Shown piece after piece: positions 37,736 to 50,781 of a DNA stretch of 51,507 bases; the first letter of the stretch is position 1, and each line of letters begins with the position of its first letter. This stretch comes from Dyella lipolytica (GTDB lineage Bacteria > Pseudomonadota > Gammaproteobacteria > Xanthomonadales > Rhodanobacteraceae), in NCBI RefSeq assembly GCF_030160075.1, contig NZ_BSNQ01000003.1, positions 1,068,851 to 1,120,357 of the forward strand. The letters are read 5' to 3'. The notes under the pieces were generated by a model, which searched no databases, was not told the origin of the DNA, and saw nothing but the letters and a program-made list of their open reading frames with translations. The translations under genes and the position numbers were made by a program.

Positions 37736-38856
37736 AAGTGATGCTGGGCATATCCGGCGGCGTCGATTCGTCGGTCGCCGCCTTGCTGCTGCAACAGGCC
37801 GGTTACGCGGTCGAAGGTCTGTTCATGCAGAACTGGGAGGAGGATGACCGCAGCGGCCCCTGCACCACCGACACGGACCGCAAGGACGCCGTCGCCGTTT
37901 GTGGTCGCCTGGGCATCCCCTTCCATGCCCGCAATTTTGCCGCCGAATACTGGGATGGTGTGTTCGAGCACTTCCTGGCCGAATACCGCGCCGGACGCAC
38001 GCCCAATCCGGACGTACTGTGCAATCGCGAGATCAAGTTCAAGACCTTTCTCGACGAAGCCCGTGCGTTGGGTGCGGAAAAAATCGCGACCGGCCATTAC
38101 GCGCGGGTGGATTGCGTCGATGGCCGTTACCGCTTGCTGCGTGCGGTCGATGCGGGCAAGGATCAGACCTATTTTCTGCATGCGCTGGGACAGCAGCAGC
38201 TGGCTGCCACACTGTTCCCGGTCGGTGAGATCGAGAAGTCGCGAGTACGCGACATGGCGCGCGAGGCCGCGCTGCCTACTCATGCAAAAAAAGACTCCAC
38301 CGGCATTTGTTTCATCGGCGAGCGCGATTTTCGGCAGTTTCTGACCCAATACATCCCTGCCCGACCCGGTGAGATGCACAGTCCCGATGGTCGTCTGATC
38401 GGCGAGCACCAGGGTGTGATGTACTACACGCTGGGCCAACGCAACGGCCTGGGTATTGGCGGCCGCCACGGCGCTGGCGGCGAGCCCTGGTATGTGGTCG
38501 GCAAGGACGTCGCGGCCAACGTGCTCTACGTGGCGCAGGGTGGCGAGAACGAATGGTTACAGTCGCAGCGGCTGGTCGCCGAGTCCGCCACCTGGGTGGC
38601 CGGTACGCCGCCCGCCCGGGAGTTCCGCTGCACCGCCAAGACGCGATATCGCCAGCACGATCAACGCTGCGTGGTGTCCATACACAATGATCGGGTAGAA
38701 GTGTGTTTCGACGATCCGCAGCGCGCGGTCACGCCCGGTCAGTCCGTAGTGTTTTACGCCGACGAGGAATGTCTGGGTGGTGCAGTGATCGCCGCCACCG
38801 ACGCCGCCTTCGGCGGCCTTGACGATCAAACAATGAGAGTAATCCAGCGTGTTTAA
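37732..38856 (+). CDS. mnmA: tRNA-specific 2-thiouridylase MnmA
   Basis: MnmA thiolates U34 of tRNA-Lys, -Glu and -Gln using sulfur from the IscS/TusE relay. The PP-loop is at the N-terminus ([17 protein letters not shown]). [15 protein letters not shown] carries the first catalytic Cys and [14 protein letters not shown] the second. The C-terminal OB-like domain follows. 374 aa from the ATG at 37732, which overlaps the nudJ stop. hflD starts inside the end of this gene, a conserved order. Confidence 0.97.
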   Translation: MKVMLGISGGVDSSVAALLLQQAGYAVEGLFMQNWEEDDRSGPCTTDTDRKDAVAVCGRLGIPFHARNFAAEYWDGVFEHFLAEYRAGRTPNPDVLCNREIKFKTFLDEARALGAEKIATGHYARVDCVDGRYRLLRAVDAGKDQTYFLHALGQQQLAATLFPVGEIEKSRVRDMAREAALPTHAKKDSTGICFIGERDFRQFLTQYIPARPGEMHSPDGRLIGEHQGVMYYTLGQRNGLGIGGRHGAGGEPWYVVGKDVAANVLYVAQGGENEWLQSQRLVAESATWVAGTPPAREFRCTAKTRYRQHDQRCVVSIHNDRVEVCFDDPQRAVTPGQSVVFYADEECLGGAVIAATDAAFGGLDDQTMRVIQRV

Positions 38857-39490
38857 AGCTTTTGCGATCAATGAAGAACGCGTGCTTGCCCTGGCCGGTG
38901 TGTTCCAGGCGTCGGCGCTGGCGCAGCAGCTGGCCAACGAGGGGCGCTGCGACGACCTGGCGTTGGATGCCAGCCTGTCCAGCGTGTTTCGTATCGATGC
39001 ACCGTCGGTGGTCGGTGTGTACGGCAACGTATCTGGCATTCGTCTCGGCTTGCGCACGTTGATCGGGCAGTTGGACGAAAGCAGCCGCGACATGGCGGTT
39101 ACGCGCATGGTGGTGACCATCATGCGCCTGGAACGCAGCCTCGCCCATCGCAAGGATTTGCTCGACGATTTGCAACAAGGCATCGTGTCCGCCAAGCGAC
39201 AGGTGGAACATTTCGGCTTGAATTCACCGCAAGTTTTCAGTCGGCTCGCCGAGCTTTACGCCGGCACCTTGTCCACGCTGCGGCCGCGCGTGATGGTCAC
39301 CGGCAATCCGCAATGGCTGCAGCAGCCGGCATTGGTGGAGCGTGTACGCGCCAGCCTACTGGCCGCAGTGCGTTCGGCCGTGCTGTGGCGGCAGATCGGT
39401 GGACGGCAATGGCAGCTGCTGCTGCATCGTCGTCAATGCAGCATGCTGGCGCGTGGCCTGCTGACGGGCACGACGCTCGACAACCGCTAA
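38849..39490 (+). CDS. hflD: HflD homologue (high-frequency-lysogenization protein)
   Basis: 213 aa, all-helical, with [19 protein letters not shown] near the N-terminus, [18 protein letters not shown], and the [21 protein letters not shown] helix. HflD is membrane-associated and in E. coli reduces lambda CII activity; its cellular role is unclear. It starts at a GTG overlapping mnmA by eight bases. The mnmA-hflD pair is conserved in gammaproteobacteria, where purB often follows; here a convergent LysR gene follows instead. Confidence 0.92.
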   Translation: MFKAFAINEERVLALAGVFQASALAQQLANEGRCDDLALDASLSSVFRIDAPSVVGVYGNVSGIRLGLRTLIGQLDESSRDMAVTRMVVTIMRLERSLAHRKDLLDDLQQGIVSAKRQVEHFGLNSPQVFSRLAELYAGTLSTLRPRVMVTGNPQWLQQPALVERVRASLLAAVRSAVLWRQIGGRQWQLLLHRRQCSMLARGLLTGTTLDNR

Positions 39491-39492
39491 AT

Positions 39493-40395
39493 TCAGCGCA
39501 GCGCGTCGATCACGCGCAGGCCGGGTCGTTGACGCGCCAGTCTGCGCAGCAATTCTGCGAACGCCTGTAATTCCGCTCGCCAAGGGGAGGCTTCGCGCCA
39601 GTACAGCGCAATCTCCCGCCCTGGCGCCTGTCCTTTGATTTTGGCCAGCACGATATCGGGCATCGATGCCAGGCGATCATGGGCAAGCGCTGGAACCAGC
39701 GCGTGACCGCCACGCAATGTGACCAGTGCGGCCAAACTCTCCAGACTCACATCCTGCACGTAGCCTTCGCCATCGGCATGGCTTTCCGCCATCAGAATCG
39801 CCTCGCTAGCCTCTAACTGATCCAACGCGACTTGGCGCTTACCTGCCAATGGATGATCGGCACGCATGATCAGTTCCCATGGCTCGAAGAACAAAGGATT
39901 CATCGTAATGCCGCTAACAATGGGTGCCGGTGGCGCCAACACGGCGTCCAGTTCGCCTTCATGCAGACGTCGCAGCAAGCCGCGTGGTTTACCTTCGGAG
40001 AGACTGAGACGCGCGCCTGGAAAATGCTGTGGAAACGGTTCGATCAAATGCGGGAGCAAGTAGGGCCCGAGCGATACCGGCACACCGAGCCGCAACTCGC
40101 CGCCAAAAGCGACCGCGCCGGCACGCGCCGCTTGTTGCAAGTGCTCCGCGGCCAGCAGCACGGCATCGATCTGTTCCAGCAGACGCTGACCACCAGCCGT
40201 CGGCACGATGCGCCGACCGCCGCGTTCGAATAGCGGCGTTCCCAGTGCTTGCTCCACCTTTTGCACCTGATGCGACAGGCCCGAGGGGCTGATGTGCATG
40301 GCGCGGGCCGCGCTGTTGAAACTGCCATGCCGGTGCACGGCTTGCACCAGCGTGAGGTCGCGCAACGAAACTACCGACAATTGGGTGGAAATCAT
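39493..40395 (-). CDS. OxyR-like LysR regulator lacking the redox cysteines
   Basis: 300 aa from the ATG at 40395; the frame continues to 40536 but the extra part is not LysR-like. The HTH is DLTLVQAVHRHGSFNSAARAMHISPSGLSHQVQKVEQALG. The effector domain matches OxyR order: LGVPVSLGPYLLPHLIEPF, PLFFEPWELIMRADHPLAG, then ILMAESHADGEGYVQDVSLESLAALVTLRGGHALVPALA. At the place of the OxyR GHCLRDQ motif there is S-H-A-D-G-E-G and the second cysteine is also missing, so peroxide sensing by a disulfide is not possible. It probably responds to another signal. Convergent with hflD (2 bp between stops). Confidence 0.87.
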   Translation of the reverse strand: MISTQLSVVSLRDLTLVQAVHRHGSFNSAARAMHISPSGLSHQVQKVEQALGTPLFERGGRRIVPTAGGQRLLEQIDAVLLAAEHLQQAARAGAVAFGGELRLGVPVSLGPYLLPHLIEPFPQHFPGARLSLSEGKPRGLLRRLHEGELDAVLAPPAPIVSGITMNPLFFEPWELIMRADHPLAGKRQVALDQLEASEAILMAESHADGEGYVQDVSLESLAALVTLRGGHALVPALAHDRLASMPDIVLAKIKGQAPGREIALYWREASPWRAELQAFAELLRRLARQRPGLRVIDALR

Positions 40396-40448
40396 CCGTG
40401 CGCCCTGCTGCTGTATCTGGGCAAAGCATAAACGACAGCACGCACCGG

Positions 40449-40632
40449 CTCCTTCTCCCCTTTGAGGGTATGCGGGGAGAGCACATGGATGTGCTCGGCT
40501 CTGAGGAGCGAGGAGAAGGTTGGGATGAGGGGCCAATCTTGCGTAATGGGTGATTCGGAGCGTGCTCTGAATGAAGATCGGGGCAAGCCCCAGCCCCTCA
40601 CCTCCATCCTCTCCCCAAAGGGGAGAGGAAGC
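40449..40632. repeat. MITE-like element with imperfect terminal inverted repeats
   Basis: The ends, CTCCTTCTCCCCTTTGAGGG on the left and, in inverted form, CTTCCTCTCCCCTTTGGGG on the right, are clearly related. Between them lies a perfect GAGCACAT-gg-ATGTGCTC palindrome (40479-40496) and GGTTGGGATGAGGGG. There is no coding capacity. It fills the gap between the LysR and acnB genes and resembles the dispersed intergenic repeats common in Xanthomonadales (memory, not searched). Confidence 0.6.
40607..40629 (-). terminator. Strong hairpin downstream of acnB
   Basis: A perfect 10-bp stem TCCTCTCCCC/GGGGAGAGGA with an AAA loop lies 22 bases after the acnB stop. No T tract follows, so it may act as an RNA 3'-end stabiliser rather than a classic terminator. 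It is also the right end of the MITE-like element. Confidence 0.5.
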
Positions 40633-40650
40633 GAACGCAAAAAGTCGCGC

Positions 40651-43242
40651 TTAAGCCTCGACCGTATCGGCGACCTGCTTGAAGTCCTCGATCTTGTCGA
40701 AGTTCATGTACTGGTAAATCTTGTCGCCGTTGGCGTTGATCACGCCGATGTCCGTCATGTACTCCTGCTTGGTCGGAATGCGGCCAAGACGCGAGCAGAT
40801 CGCGGCCAGCTCGGCCGAACCCAGGTAGACGTTGGAGTTCTTGCCCAGACGGTTCGGGAAGTTGCGGGTGGAGGTGGAGAACACCGTCGCGCCCTCGCGC
40901 ACCTGCGCCTGGTTGCCCATGCACAGCGAGCAGCCCGGCATTTCCATGCGCGCGCCAGCGGTACCGAGCACGCCGTAATGACCTTCCTCAGTGAGCTGCT
41001 TCTGATCCATCTTGGTCGGCGGAGCCACCCACAGCTTGGTGGGGATGTCGCGCTTGCCTTCCAGCAGCTTCGACGCGGCACGGAAGTGACCGATGTTCGT
41101 CATGCAGGAACCGATGAACACTTCGTCGATCGCAGCGCCGGCCACGTCGGAGAGCGTCTTCACGTCGTCCGGATCGTTCGGGCAAGCCACGATGGGCTCA
41201 TGCACGTCGGCCAGGTCGATCTCGATCACCGCTGCGTACTCGGCGTCCGCATCGCGCGCCATCAGCTGCGGATGGGCCAGCCACGCTTCCATCGCCTTGA
41301 TGCGACGCTGCAGGCTGCGGACGTCCTGGTAGCCCTGGGCGATCATGTACTTCAGCAAGGTGATGTTCGAGTTGAGGTACTCGATGATCGGTTCCTTGTT
41401 GAGATGCACCGTGCAGCCGGCAGCGGAACGCTCGGCGGATGCGTCGGATAGTTCGAACGCCTGCTCCACCTTGAGGTTCGGCAAGCCTTCGATTTCGAGG
41501 ATGCGGCCGGAGAAGATGTTCTTCTTGCCCTGCTTGGCAACCGTCAGCAGGTCCTGCTTGATGGCGTAAAGCGGAATCGCGTTCACCAGGTCGCGCAGGG
41601 TCACGCCCGGGCGCAATTCGCCCTTGAAGCGCACGAGCACGGATTCCGGCATATCCAGCGGCATCACACCGGTGGCTGCGGCGAAGGCGACCAGGCCGGA
41701 ACCCGCCGGGAAGGAAATGCCGATCGGGAAACGCGTGTGGCTGTCGCCGCCCGTGCCGACGGTATCGGGCAGCAGCATGCGGTTGAGCCAGGAATGGATC
41801 ACGCCGTCACCCGGGCGCAGGCTGATGCCGCCGCGTGTGGAGATAAAGGCGGGAAGCTCGTGATGGGTCTTCACGTCGACGGGCTTGGGGTAAGCGGCGG
41901 TGTGGCAGAACGACTGCATCACCAGATCGGCCGAGAAGCCTAGGCAAGCCAGGTCTTTCAGCTCGTCGCGGGTCATCGGCCCGGTGGTGTCCTGCGAACC
42001 TACGGAGGTCATTTCCGGTTCGCAGTAAGTGCCCGGGCGCACACCCTTGCCTTCCGGCAGACCGCAGGCGCGGCCGACCATCTTCTGCGCGAGCGTGTAG
42101 CCCTTGCCGGTATCAACGGGGTTCTGCGGCAGACGGAAGAGGTTCGACGGCGGCAGGCCCAGCGCTTCGCGCGCCTTGGCGGTAAGGCCGCGGCCGATGA
42201 TCAACGGAATGCGGCCGCCCGCGCGCACTTCGTCGAACAGCACGTCGGACTTCACCTGGAATTCGGCGATGACTTCGCCATTCTTCAGCGCTTTGCCGTC
42301 ATAGGGGCGCAGTTCGACTACGTCGCCCATCTCCATCTTGGAGACGTCGAGTTCGATCGGCAGCGCACCGGCGTCTTCCATCGTGTTGTAGAAGATCGGA
42401 GCGATCTTGCTACCCAGACAGACGCCACCGAAGCGCTTGTTCGGAATGAAGGGAATGTCTTCACCCGTCCACCACAGCACCGAGTTGGTGGCCGACTTGC
42501 GGCTGGAGCCGGTGCCGACCACGTCGCCCACGTAAGCAACCAAATGGCCCTGCTTGGTGAGGTCGATGATTTGCTGGATGGGACCGCGCTTGCCGTCTTC
42601 TTCCGGTTGGAACGGCGCACCGTCGCGCTTGTTCTTCAGCATCGCCAGCGCATGCAGCGGAATGTCCGGACGCGTGGTGGCATCGGGAGCCGGCGACAGA
42701 TCGTCGGTATTGGTCTCGCCCGGCACCTTGAACACGGTGACGGTCAGGCTCTTGGGCACTTCCGGTCGACTGGTGAACCACTCCGCATCGGCCCAGCTTT
42801 GCAGCACGGACTTGGCGTTTGCATTGCCCTTGTCGGCCTTTTCCTTGACGTCATGGAACGAGTCGAACATCAGCAAGGTTTTCTTCAACGCTTCGGCGGC
42901 GATACCACCCACCTGTGCGTCGTCGAGCAGCTCGATCAGCGGATGGATGTTGTAGCCACCCAGCATGGTACCCAGCAACTCGGTTGCCTTCTCGCGGCTG
43001 ATCAACGTGCACTTCTCGGTGCCGAAGGCTACGGCCGCAAGATAGGAAGCCTTGACCTTGGCCGCATCGTCCACGCCCGCGGGTACGCGATGGGTGATCA
43101 GATCGACAAGGACTGCTTCCTCGCCAGCAGGCGGATTCTTCAGCAGATCGACCAGGTCGGCGGTCTGCTGGGCCGACAGCGGCAGCGGGGGAATACCCAG
43201 CGCGGCGCGCTCGGCGACATGTTGGCGATAGGCGTTGAGCAT
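40651..43242 (-). CDS. acnB: Aconitate hydratase B (bifunctional, AcnB)
   Basis: AcnB converts citrate to isocitrate in the TCA cycle and also 2-methylaconitate in relatives. The HEAT-like N-terminal domain ([33 protein letters not shown]) precedes the swivel and catalytic domains, the order specific to AcnB. Cluster cysteines are in [12 protein letters not shown] and [14 protein letters not shown]. 863 aa from the ATG at 43242; the open frame to 43515 has no family similarity. AGGA lies 10-13 bases upstream. It is divergent from acnA. Confidence 0.97.
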   Translation of the reverse strand: MLNAYRQHVAERAALGIPPLPLSAQQTADLVDLLKNPPAGEEAVLVDLITHRVPAGVDDAAKVKASYLAAVAFGTEKCTLISREKATELLGTMLGGYNIHPLIELLDDAQVGGIAAEALKKTLLMFDSFHDVKEKADKGNANAKSVLQSWADAEWFTSRPEVPKSLTVTVFKVPGETNTDDLSPAPDATTRPDIPLHALAMLKNKRDGAPFQPEEDGKRGPIQQIIDLTKQGHLVAYVGDVVGTGSSRKSATNSVLWWTGEDIPFIPNKRFGGVCLGSKIAPIFYNTMEDAGALPIELDVSKMEMGDVVELRPYDGKALKNGEVIAEFQVKSDVLFDEVRAGGRIPLIIGRGLTAKAREALGLPPSNLFRLPQNPVDTGKGYTLAQKMVGRACGLPEGKGVRPGTYCEPEMTSVGSQDTTGPMTRDELKDLACLGFSADLVMQSFCHTAAYPKPVDVKTHHELPAFISTRGGISLRPGDGVIHSWLNRMLLPDTVGTGGDSHTRFPIGISFPAGSGLVAFAAATGVMPLDMPESVLVRFKGELRPGVTLRDLVNAIPLYAIKQDLLTVAKQGKKNIFSGRILEIEGLPNLKVEQAFELSDASAERSAAGCTVHLNKEPIIEYLNSNITLLKYMIAQGYQDVRSLQRRIKAMEAWLAHPQLMARDADAEYAAVIEIDLADVHEPIVACPNDPDDVKTLSDVAGAAIDEVFIGSCMTNIGHFRAASKLLEGKRDIPTKLWVAPPTKMDQKQLTEEGHYGVLGTAGARMEMPGCSLCMGNQAQVREGATVFSTSTRNFPNRLGKNSNVYLGSAELAAICSRLGRIPTKQEYMTDIGVINANGDKIYQYMNFDKIEDFKQVADTVEA

Positions 43243-43569
43243 GTGGTCTCGTCCTGTGGATGGGGCTGGACAAGGGCGAATGCCTCGTCCGAATGCCGCT
43301 ATTTGGAGCATTTCAGCCGCATATTTTGCCAGTCGCACCATAAGTGCTGCAATCCAAAGCGGCATTTCCGGCAGCGTTCGAAATCTTGCAATGGCATCGT
43401 GCTGAAATAACTCCAAAGTGGCTTGCGCGCTTTGCGATTTGCCCCAAACTTTGCGGTATCCCCAAAAGCAAGCCGGACCTCCTTGCAATTCCCCTAACGC
43501 TCCCTGGTCTAGCATGTCTCAGCTACACCTCGTGCGTCCGCCAGACTTCAAGCAACAGGAGTTATTCCC
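43243..43569. promoter_or_regulatory. Divergent acnB/acnA promoter region with tandem repeats
   Basis: These 327 bp contain two head-to-tail units, CTTTGCG-N5-CCCCAAA (43430-43448) and CTTTGCG-N4-CCCCAAA (43449-43466), about 105 bp before acnA. Spacing and repetition suggest a transcription-factor site. AGGAG lies eight bases before the acnA ATG. No gene is present here. Confidence 0.5.
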
Positions 43570-46314
<2,745 letters not shown>

Positions 46315-46337
46315 TCGGCTGCTTGATTCGCAAAGCA

Positions 46338-46370
46338 CAGAAACGCCGCCTGCGTAAGGCGGCGTTTCTG
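46338..46370. terminator. 14-bp stem-loop after acnA
   Basis: CAGAAACGCCGCCT pairs with AGGCGGCGTTTCTG around a five-base loop. It lies 24 bases past the acnA stop and between convergent genes. T residues occur in the descending arm, so it can stop transcription from both sides. Confidence 0.8.
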
Positions 46371-46384
46371 TTCGGGATCACGCA

Positions 46385-46831
46385 TCAAAGCTGTTGGGTC
46401 CAGGTGGCTTCGTAGCACCGCCAGTCGCGCCCGTCCCGGCGCCACGCTGTTTCGACCTTGTAGACACCCAACTCCGAAGGAAACAGCCTGCCGCCGCTGG
46501 TCAGCGTGACGGTGAAGTCCGCAACGTAGCGGTCGCCGCGCGGTTCGACTTCCACCGGTCCGAGCACCGCATGCAACGTTTCGCCGCGAAATCTCGCCAC
46601 CCTCAGCAGGTTGCCGATGTCCTGGCGGGTCATCTCGCCGCTGTGGCCGTCGAAATCATCGGTGAGCTGCCCGGTGAGCGCGGACGCATCCACCTGCTCG
46701 GTTGCCTTGGCCGCCGTATCGACAGCTTGCCGAATCAGCACCTCGTCGGGCGTGCGATGGCACCCGACGACGCCAAGGATCAGCATGGCCGACAAACACA
46801 AAAACAGGAACATCCGCTTCATTTTCAACAT
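46385..46831 (-). CDS. Small putative lipoprotein, NTF2/SnoaL-like
   Basis: 148 aa with a signal segment (FLFLCLSAMLILGVVGC) ending in a lipobox-like V-V-G-C. The mature part starts with helices (PDEVLIRQAVDTAAKATEQVD) and continues as a curved sheet with RYVADFTVTLTSGG and WRCYEATW at the end, the pattern of NTF2-like proteins. Function not known. It is convergent to acnA and divergent from fadD, so it has its own promoter in the 126 bp up to fadD. A second ATG three codons in is an equal start. Confidence 0.75.
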   Translation of the reverse strand: MLKMKRMFLFLCLSAMLILGVVGCHRTPDEVLIRQAVDTAAKATEQVDASALTGQLTDDFDGHSGEMTRQDIGNLLRVARFRGETLHAVLGPVEVEPRGDRYVADFTVTLTSGGRLFPSELGVYKVETAWRRDGRDWRCYEATWTQQL

Positions 46832-46957
46832 GCTCTAATCTCGCTGCAACGCGGCTTGCTGCTATACGCTGGCGTATGCTCCAATGCTTCGCCTGCATGA
46901 TGCCCGATGCCCGTCGTCGTCACCATCGGCTTGTCACTACTGGAGCTTGGATCGAAC

Positions 46958-48646
46958 ATGAGCAACCTGCGTCCGTGGCTGAATCACTATCCGGATGGCG
47001 TACCCGCAGAGATCGACATCAATCAGTACGCATCGGTTGTTGCCGTCCTGGACGAAGGCTTTGAACGCTATCGCCAGCGCACTGCGTTCTCCAATTTTGG
47101 CAAGAGCCTCAGCTACGGCGAGATCGATACGCTCAGCCGCCAGTTCGCCGCTTACCTGACGGGGGAGCTCAAGCTCAAGAAGGGCGATCGCATCGCGATC
47201 ATGATGCCTAACGTGCTGCAGTACCCGATCGCCATGTTCGGCGCCTTGCGTGCCGGCATGGTGGTGGTGAACACCAACCCGATGTACACGGCGCGCGAAC
47301 TCAAGCACCAGTTGGAAGATGCGGGCGCCCAGGCCATCGTAGTGCTCGACAACTTTGCCGCGACCTTGCAGCAAGTCGTCGCCGAGACCGGGGTGAAGCA
47401 CATCATCACCACTGGTATTGGCGACATGCTGGGCGCCAAGGGCGTGCTGATCAATTTCGCGCTCAAACATGTCAAAAAGATGGTGCCGGCGTATGAGCTG
47501 CCGCATGCGGTGCGTTTCAGCGATGCGCTTTCGCGCGGCGCGCGGCACGAAGTGCCAAACCCATCGATGGGGCACGACGATATTGCGTTCTTGCAGTACA
47601 CCGGCGGCACGACCGGTGTCGCCAAGGGTGCCATGCTCACCCACGGCAACATGATCGCCAACATGCTGCAGGCCGGTGCATGGTTCGGTGCGAAGATCAA
47701 ACCGGGCGAAGAAACCATCATCACGGCGCTGCCGCTGTATCACATCTTCGCGCTCACTTGTAATTGCTTCATCTTTCTACGCTTCGGCGGACGCAGCCTA
47801 CTGATCACCAATCCGCGCGATATGCCGGGCTTCGTGAAGGAGCTTGCCAAAACGCGCTTTACCGCGATTACCGGCGTCAACACGCTGTTCAATGGCTTGT
47901 TGAATACCCCAGGCTTCGACCAGATCGACTTTTCCAGCCTACGGATGAGCTTTGGCGGCGGCATGGCCGTACAGCGCGCAGTCGCCGAGAAATGGGAGAA
48001 AGTCACCGGCTGCGCCCTGATCGAAGGCTATGGCATGACCGAAAGTTCTCCAGTCGCCACCATCAATCCCGTGGTTGATGGCGCACACTTCAGCGGCTCG
48101 ATCGGTTTGCCCGTTCCCTCCACCTCGATCAGCATCCAGGACGAGGATGGCAAGCAGCTAGGTATCGGCGAGGTCGGCGAAATTTGTATCCAGGGCCCTC
48201 AGGTGATGAAGGGTTACTGGAACCAGCCGGGCGAAACGCGCAAGGTGCTTAGCGAAGACGGCTGGCTGCGAACAGGCGACATCGGCCGCATGGACGATGC
48301 CGGCTTTATCTACATCGTCGATCGCAAGAAGGACATGATCCTGGTGTCGGGCTTCAACGTCTATCCGAACGAGATCGAGGATACGGTGATGCAGCACCCA
48401 GGTGTGGCTGAAGTGGCTGCCATCGGCGTACCCGACGAACATTCGGGCGAAGTGGTGAAGCTGTTCGTGGTGCGCAAGGACCCGAACCTGACGGTGGAAC
48501 AACTCAAGGAGTTCTGCCGCGAAAACCTCACCGGCTATAAGCGCCCGAAGGTGATCGAATTTCGCGATGCACTGCCCAAGAGCAACGTGGGCAAGATCCT
48601 GCGTCGTGAACTGCGTGACGAAAAGAAAGCCGTCGCGGCCGGCTGA
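46958..48646 (+). CDS. fadD: Long-chain-fatty-acid--CoA ligase FadD
   Basis: FadD activates exogenous long-chain fatty acids to acyl-CoA at the inner membrane for beta-oxidation. AMP-binding motifs are present: [18 protein letters not shown] (P-loop), GYGMTESSP, and [40 protein letters not shown]. The final lysine is in [14 protein letters not shown]. 562 aa from [16 protein letters not shown]; the frame starts 51 bases earlier without support. It stands alone. Confidence 0.95.
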   Translation: MSNLRPWLNHYPDGVPAEIDINQYASVVAVLDEGFERYRQRTAFSNFGKSLSYGEIDTLSRQFAAYLTGELKLKKGDRIAIMMPNVLQYPIAMFGALRAGMVVVNTNPMYTARELKHQLEDAGAQAIVVLDNFAATLQQVVAETGVKHIITTGIGDMLGAKGVLINFALKHVKKMVPAYELPHAVRFSDALSRGARHEVPNPSMGHDDIAFLQYTGGTTGVAKGAMLTHGNMIANMLQAGAWFGAKIKPGEETIITALPLYHIFALTCNCFIFLRFGGRSLLITNPRDMPGFVKELAKTRFTAITGVNTLFNGLLNTPGFDQIDFSSLRMSFGGGMAVQRAVAEKWEKVTGCALIEGYGMTESSPVATINPVVDGAHFSGSIGLPVPSTSISIQDEDGKQLGIGEVGEICIQGPQVMKGYWNQPGETRKVLSEDGWLRTGDIGRMDDAGFIYIVDRKKDMILVSGFNVYPNEIEDTVMQHPGVAEVAAIGVPDEHSGEVVKLFVVRKDPNLTVEQLKEFCRENLTGYKRPKVIEFRDALPKSNVGKILRRELRDEKKAVAAG

Positions 48647-48708
48647 TATTGCACAGATAGAAGCGTAGAAACAGCACACCCTGCATCAAGCGGGGTGGCT
48701 GGACACGT

Positions 48709-49080
48709 TTATTCGTCGTGCCACATCTCAAGAATGTCGGCGTAGCCGCCCAGCAGATTCCATAGCGGCACCTGCTTGTCTTCCGGAATGTGCGTATAGG
48801 CGAAGCCGATATGTTTTTCGGAGAGGCGCGCCACCTTGGCTTCCAGGTGAATGTGCAGGTCATGCCCGAAGATCATGTCCAGCACCCAGCTCTCGCCCTG
48901 CTTACCCCCCCAATGGAGCGGACGGCGCAGCAACACGCCTGTCGCCGAAATATCGATCAGGTCGGTCGGATGCGATTCGTCTCCATGACTCATCAGCACG
49001 GTGGTCTTGATGCGCATGCGCGCGGGGCGCAAATGTTCGCTGTCGGAATCGTCCATGGCATCGTCGTTCATTGTCGTCAT
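48709..49080 (-). CDS. PilZ-domain protein
   Basis: PilZ domains bind cyclic di-GMP. The R-x3-R motif is in RPARMRIKTTVL and the D-x-S-x2-G motif in LIDISATGVLLRRP, followed by a beta barrel with LEAKVARLSEKHIGFAYTHI. 123 aa from the ATG at 49080, which follows a GGGAGGGATATAAAAGAC leader; other ATGs nearby are possible. The R-x3-R here is RPARMR, so binding is plausible. It sits alone between fadD and scpA, perhaps affecting motility or surface traits. Confidence 0.82.
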   Translation of the reverse strand: MTTMNDDAMDDSDSEHLRPARMRIKTTVLMSHGDESHPTDLIDISATGVLLRRPLHWGGKQGESWVLDMIFGHDLHIHLEAKVARLSEKHIGFAYTHIPEDKQVPLWNLLGGYADILEMWHDE

Positions 49081-49848
49081 GTCTTTTATATCCCTCCCGC
49101 GCAGCGTCGCTGCCACGCGCCAAGACCCCATCCCGGATCTCATATTTTCAGCGTCCTGCCTCGCGCCGGAGTGTCACACCTTCTCTTCGGTGCGATCTCC
49201 TTCGCTTGCCAGCACCGACCCTTCGTGGTCGATGTCCCCCTGATATCGCCATATGATGATGCAAGCCACATGCCACTGCTACAACTACGTTTCAAAGGCT
49301 GATTTCAGGTGTTTCGCTATGCAGGAAGGATGAGCGGGAGACGCGTTAGGTCACATGCTGCCCCGTCTTGCCTAGACGCGCGAGCACCCCCGATAGCGAA
49401 CCCTTACGGCAGCTGAAGCGCTTGCTGGACATGCCCTCGGACTGCAGCTAATCTGTAACCCGCGTGTGGAGCCACGTACGGATACCCGCCGGGAGCCCCG
49501 GTCGGGGTGGACTCCACCCGATGCATTCAGCCAACCATTACGAATCGCGGGCGACGCCGGCGGCGTCACGCTTGGTTCCTGCTTGATCGTTCCTAGAGTA
49601 GTAGCGACCGACCCGGCCCTAGCGACCGCCCATCTGATCGAACCACGAGTGTGGCTTCATCAGGACTAGCAATAGCGGGAAACCGCACGCCCTGGCTGGG
49701 CATCGCGCAGATTGGCTTCATGGGAATCGCCTCTGCAAACCAGGCATTCCGGGCACGGACCTTTCTTCGGTTAGGGATCGAAAGAAGGTTCTGATCGTCA
49801 ACAGAACGAATTGCCAGCCCACGCCGGGCGGCCCAACGACATGCATTG
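49081..49848. other. About 770 bp without a convincing gene, upstream of scpA
   Basis: Several short frames exist (for example 49372-49569 minus, 49466-49669 plus and 49593-49856 minus) but none looks like a protein family. A hairpin-rich stretch lies at 49466-49517: outer arms GTGGAG/CTCCAC and an inner CCCC/GGGG stem. A TAGCGACCG repeat occurs at about 49602 and 49620. It could be a leader, a small RNA or a decayed gene. Confidence 0.4.
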
Positions 49849-50775
49849 ATGACCACTGAGCCAACCGAGTCTCAGCCTATACAAGCAACGCATGACGCGT
49901 TCGCCGGGGTTCCGCAGCAGCAGGAAATGCCGCTGGCGATCGTGCGCGGCGAACCAATGCTGCAAATGCCGCAGGATCTTTATATTCCTCCGGATGCGCT
50001 GGAAGTCATCCTGGAGGCATTCGAAGGACCGCTGGATCTGTTGCTCTACCTGATCCGCCGGCAAAACCTCGACATTCTCGACATTCCTATCGCCGAAATC
50101 ACCCGGCAATATATGGAATACATCGAGATGATGCGCGACGTGATGCGCCTGGAACTGGCCGCGGAATACCTGCTGATGGCCGCGATCCTGGCTGAGATCA
50201 AGTCGCGGCTGTTGCTACCGAGACCGCCCGCGGAAGAAGGGCTGGAAGACGATCCTCGTGCCGAACTGGTGCGGCGTCTACAGGAGTACGAACGGTTCAA
50301 GCGCGCTGCCGAAGATATCGACGCCCTGCCCCGGCTGGAGCGCGATACGGTCACCGTGCAGGCCGATGTGGGCGAGCGCAACGTGATCAAGTTGCCGCCG
50401 CCGCTCGACCTGAAGGAAATGCTGCTGGCGCTCAAGGACGTCATGCACCGGGCCGAATTGTTCGGGCATCACGCCATCAAACGCGAGGCGCTGAGTGTGC
50501 GCCAGCGCATGGGTGAATTGCTCAGCCGTCTGGATGACGACCAGTTCCATCGTTTTGAAAGCCTGTTCGACGTCACCGAAGGAAAGCTGGGTGTGGTGGT
50601 GACCTTCCTGGCTATGCTGGAGCTGGCCAAGGAGTTTTTGATCAACATCGTGCAAGAAGAACCGCTGGCGCCGATCTATATCAAGGCTAACGCCAGCTCG
50701 GCCGAAGAAGAGGCCGAAGTCATCGCCGGTGACGACGCTTTCGAAGAACAAAACGCTGCGTCCGGCACTGAATAA
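49849..50775 (+). CDS. scpA: Segregation and condensation protein A
   Basis: The kleisin subunit of SMC-ScpAB condensin. After an unstructured N-terminal 40 residues comes the diagnostic EAFEGPLDLLLYLIRRQNLDILDIPIAEITRQYMEYIE, then AAEYLLMAAILAEIKSRLLLP, and a C-terminal winged helix (VTEGKLGVVVTFLAMLELAKEFLI). 308 aa from the ATG at 49849. scpB follows after six bases. An SMC gene is not in the window. Confidence 0.96.
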   Translation: MTTEPTESQPIQATHDAFAGVPQQQEMPLAIVRGEPMLQMPQDLYIPPDALEVILEAFEGPLDLLLYLIRRQNLDILDIPIAEITRQYMEYIEMMRDVMRLELAAEYLLMAAILAEIKSRLLLPRPPAEEGLEDDPRAELVRRLQEYERFKRAAEDIDALPRLERDTVTVQADVGERNVIKLPPPLDLKEMLLALKDVMHRAELFGHHAIKREALSVRQRMGELLSRLDDDQFHRFESLFDVTEGKLGVVVTFLAMLELAKEFLINIVQEEPLAPIYIKANASSAEEEAEVIAGDDAFEEQNAASGTE

Positions 50776-50781
50776 AAAAAC

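Noticed and set aside
40462-41451. 329-codon plus-strand open frame
   Set aside because: Antisense to the 3' part of acnB and extends through the repeat; composition is shadow-like.
49593-49856. 87-codon minus-strand frame upstream of scpA
   Set aside because: It overlaps the scpA start and shows no family-like pattern.
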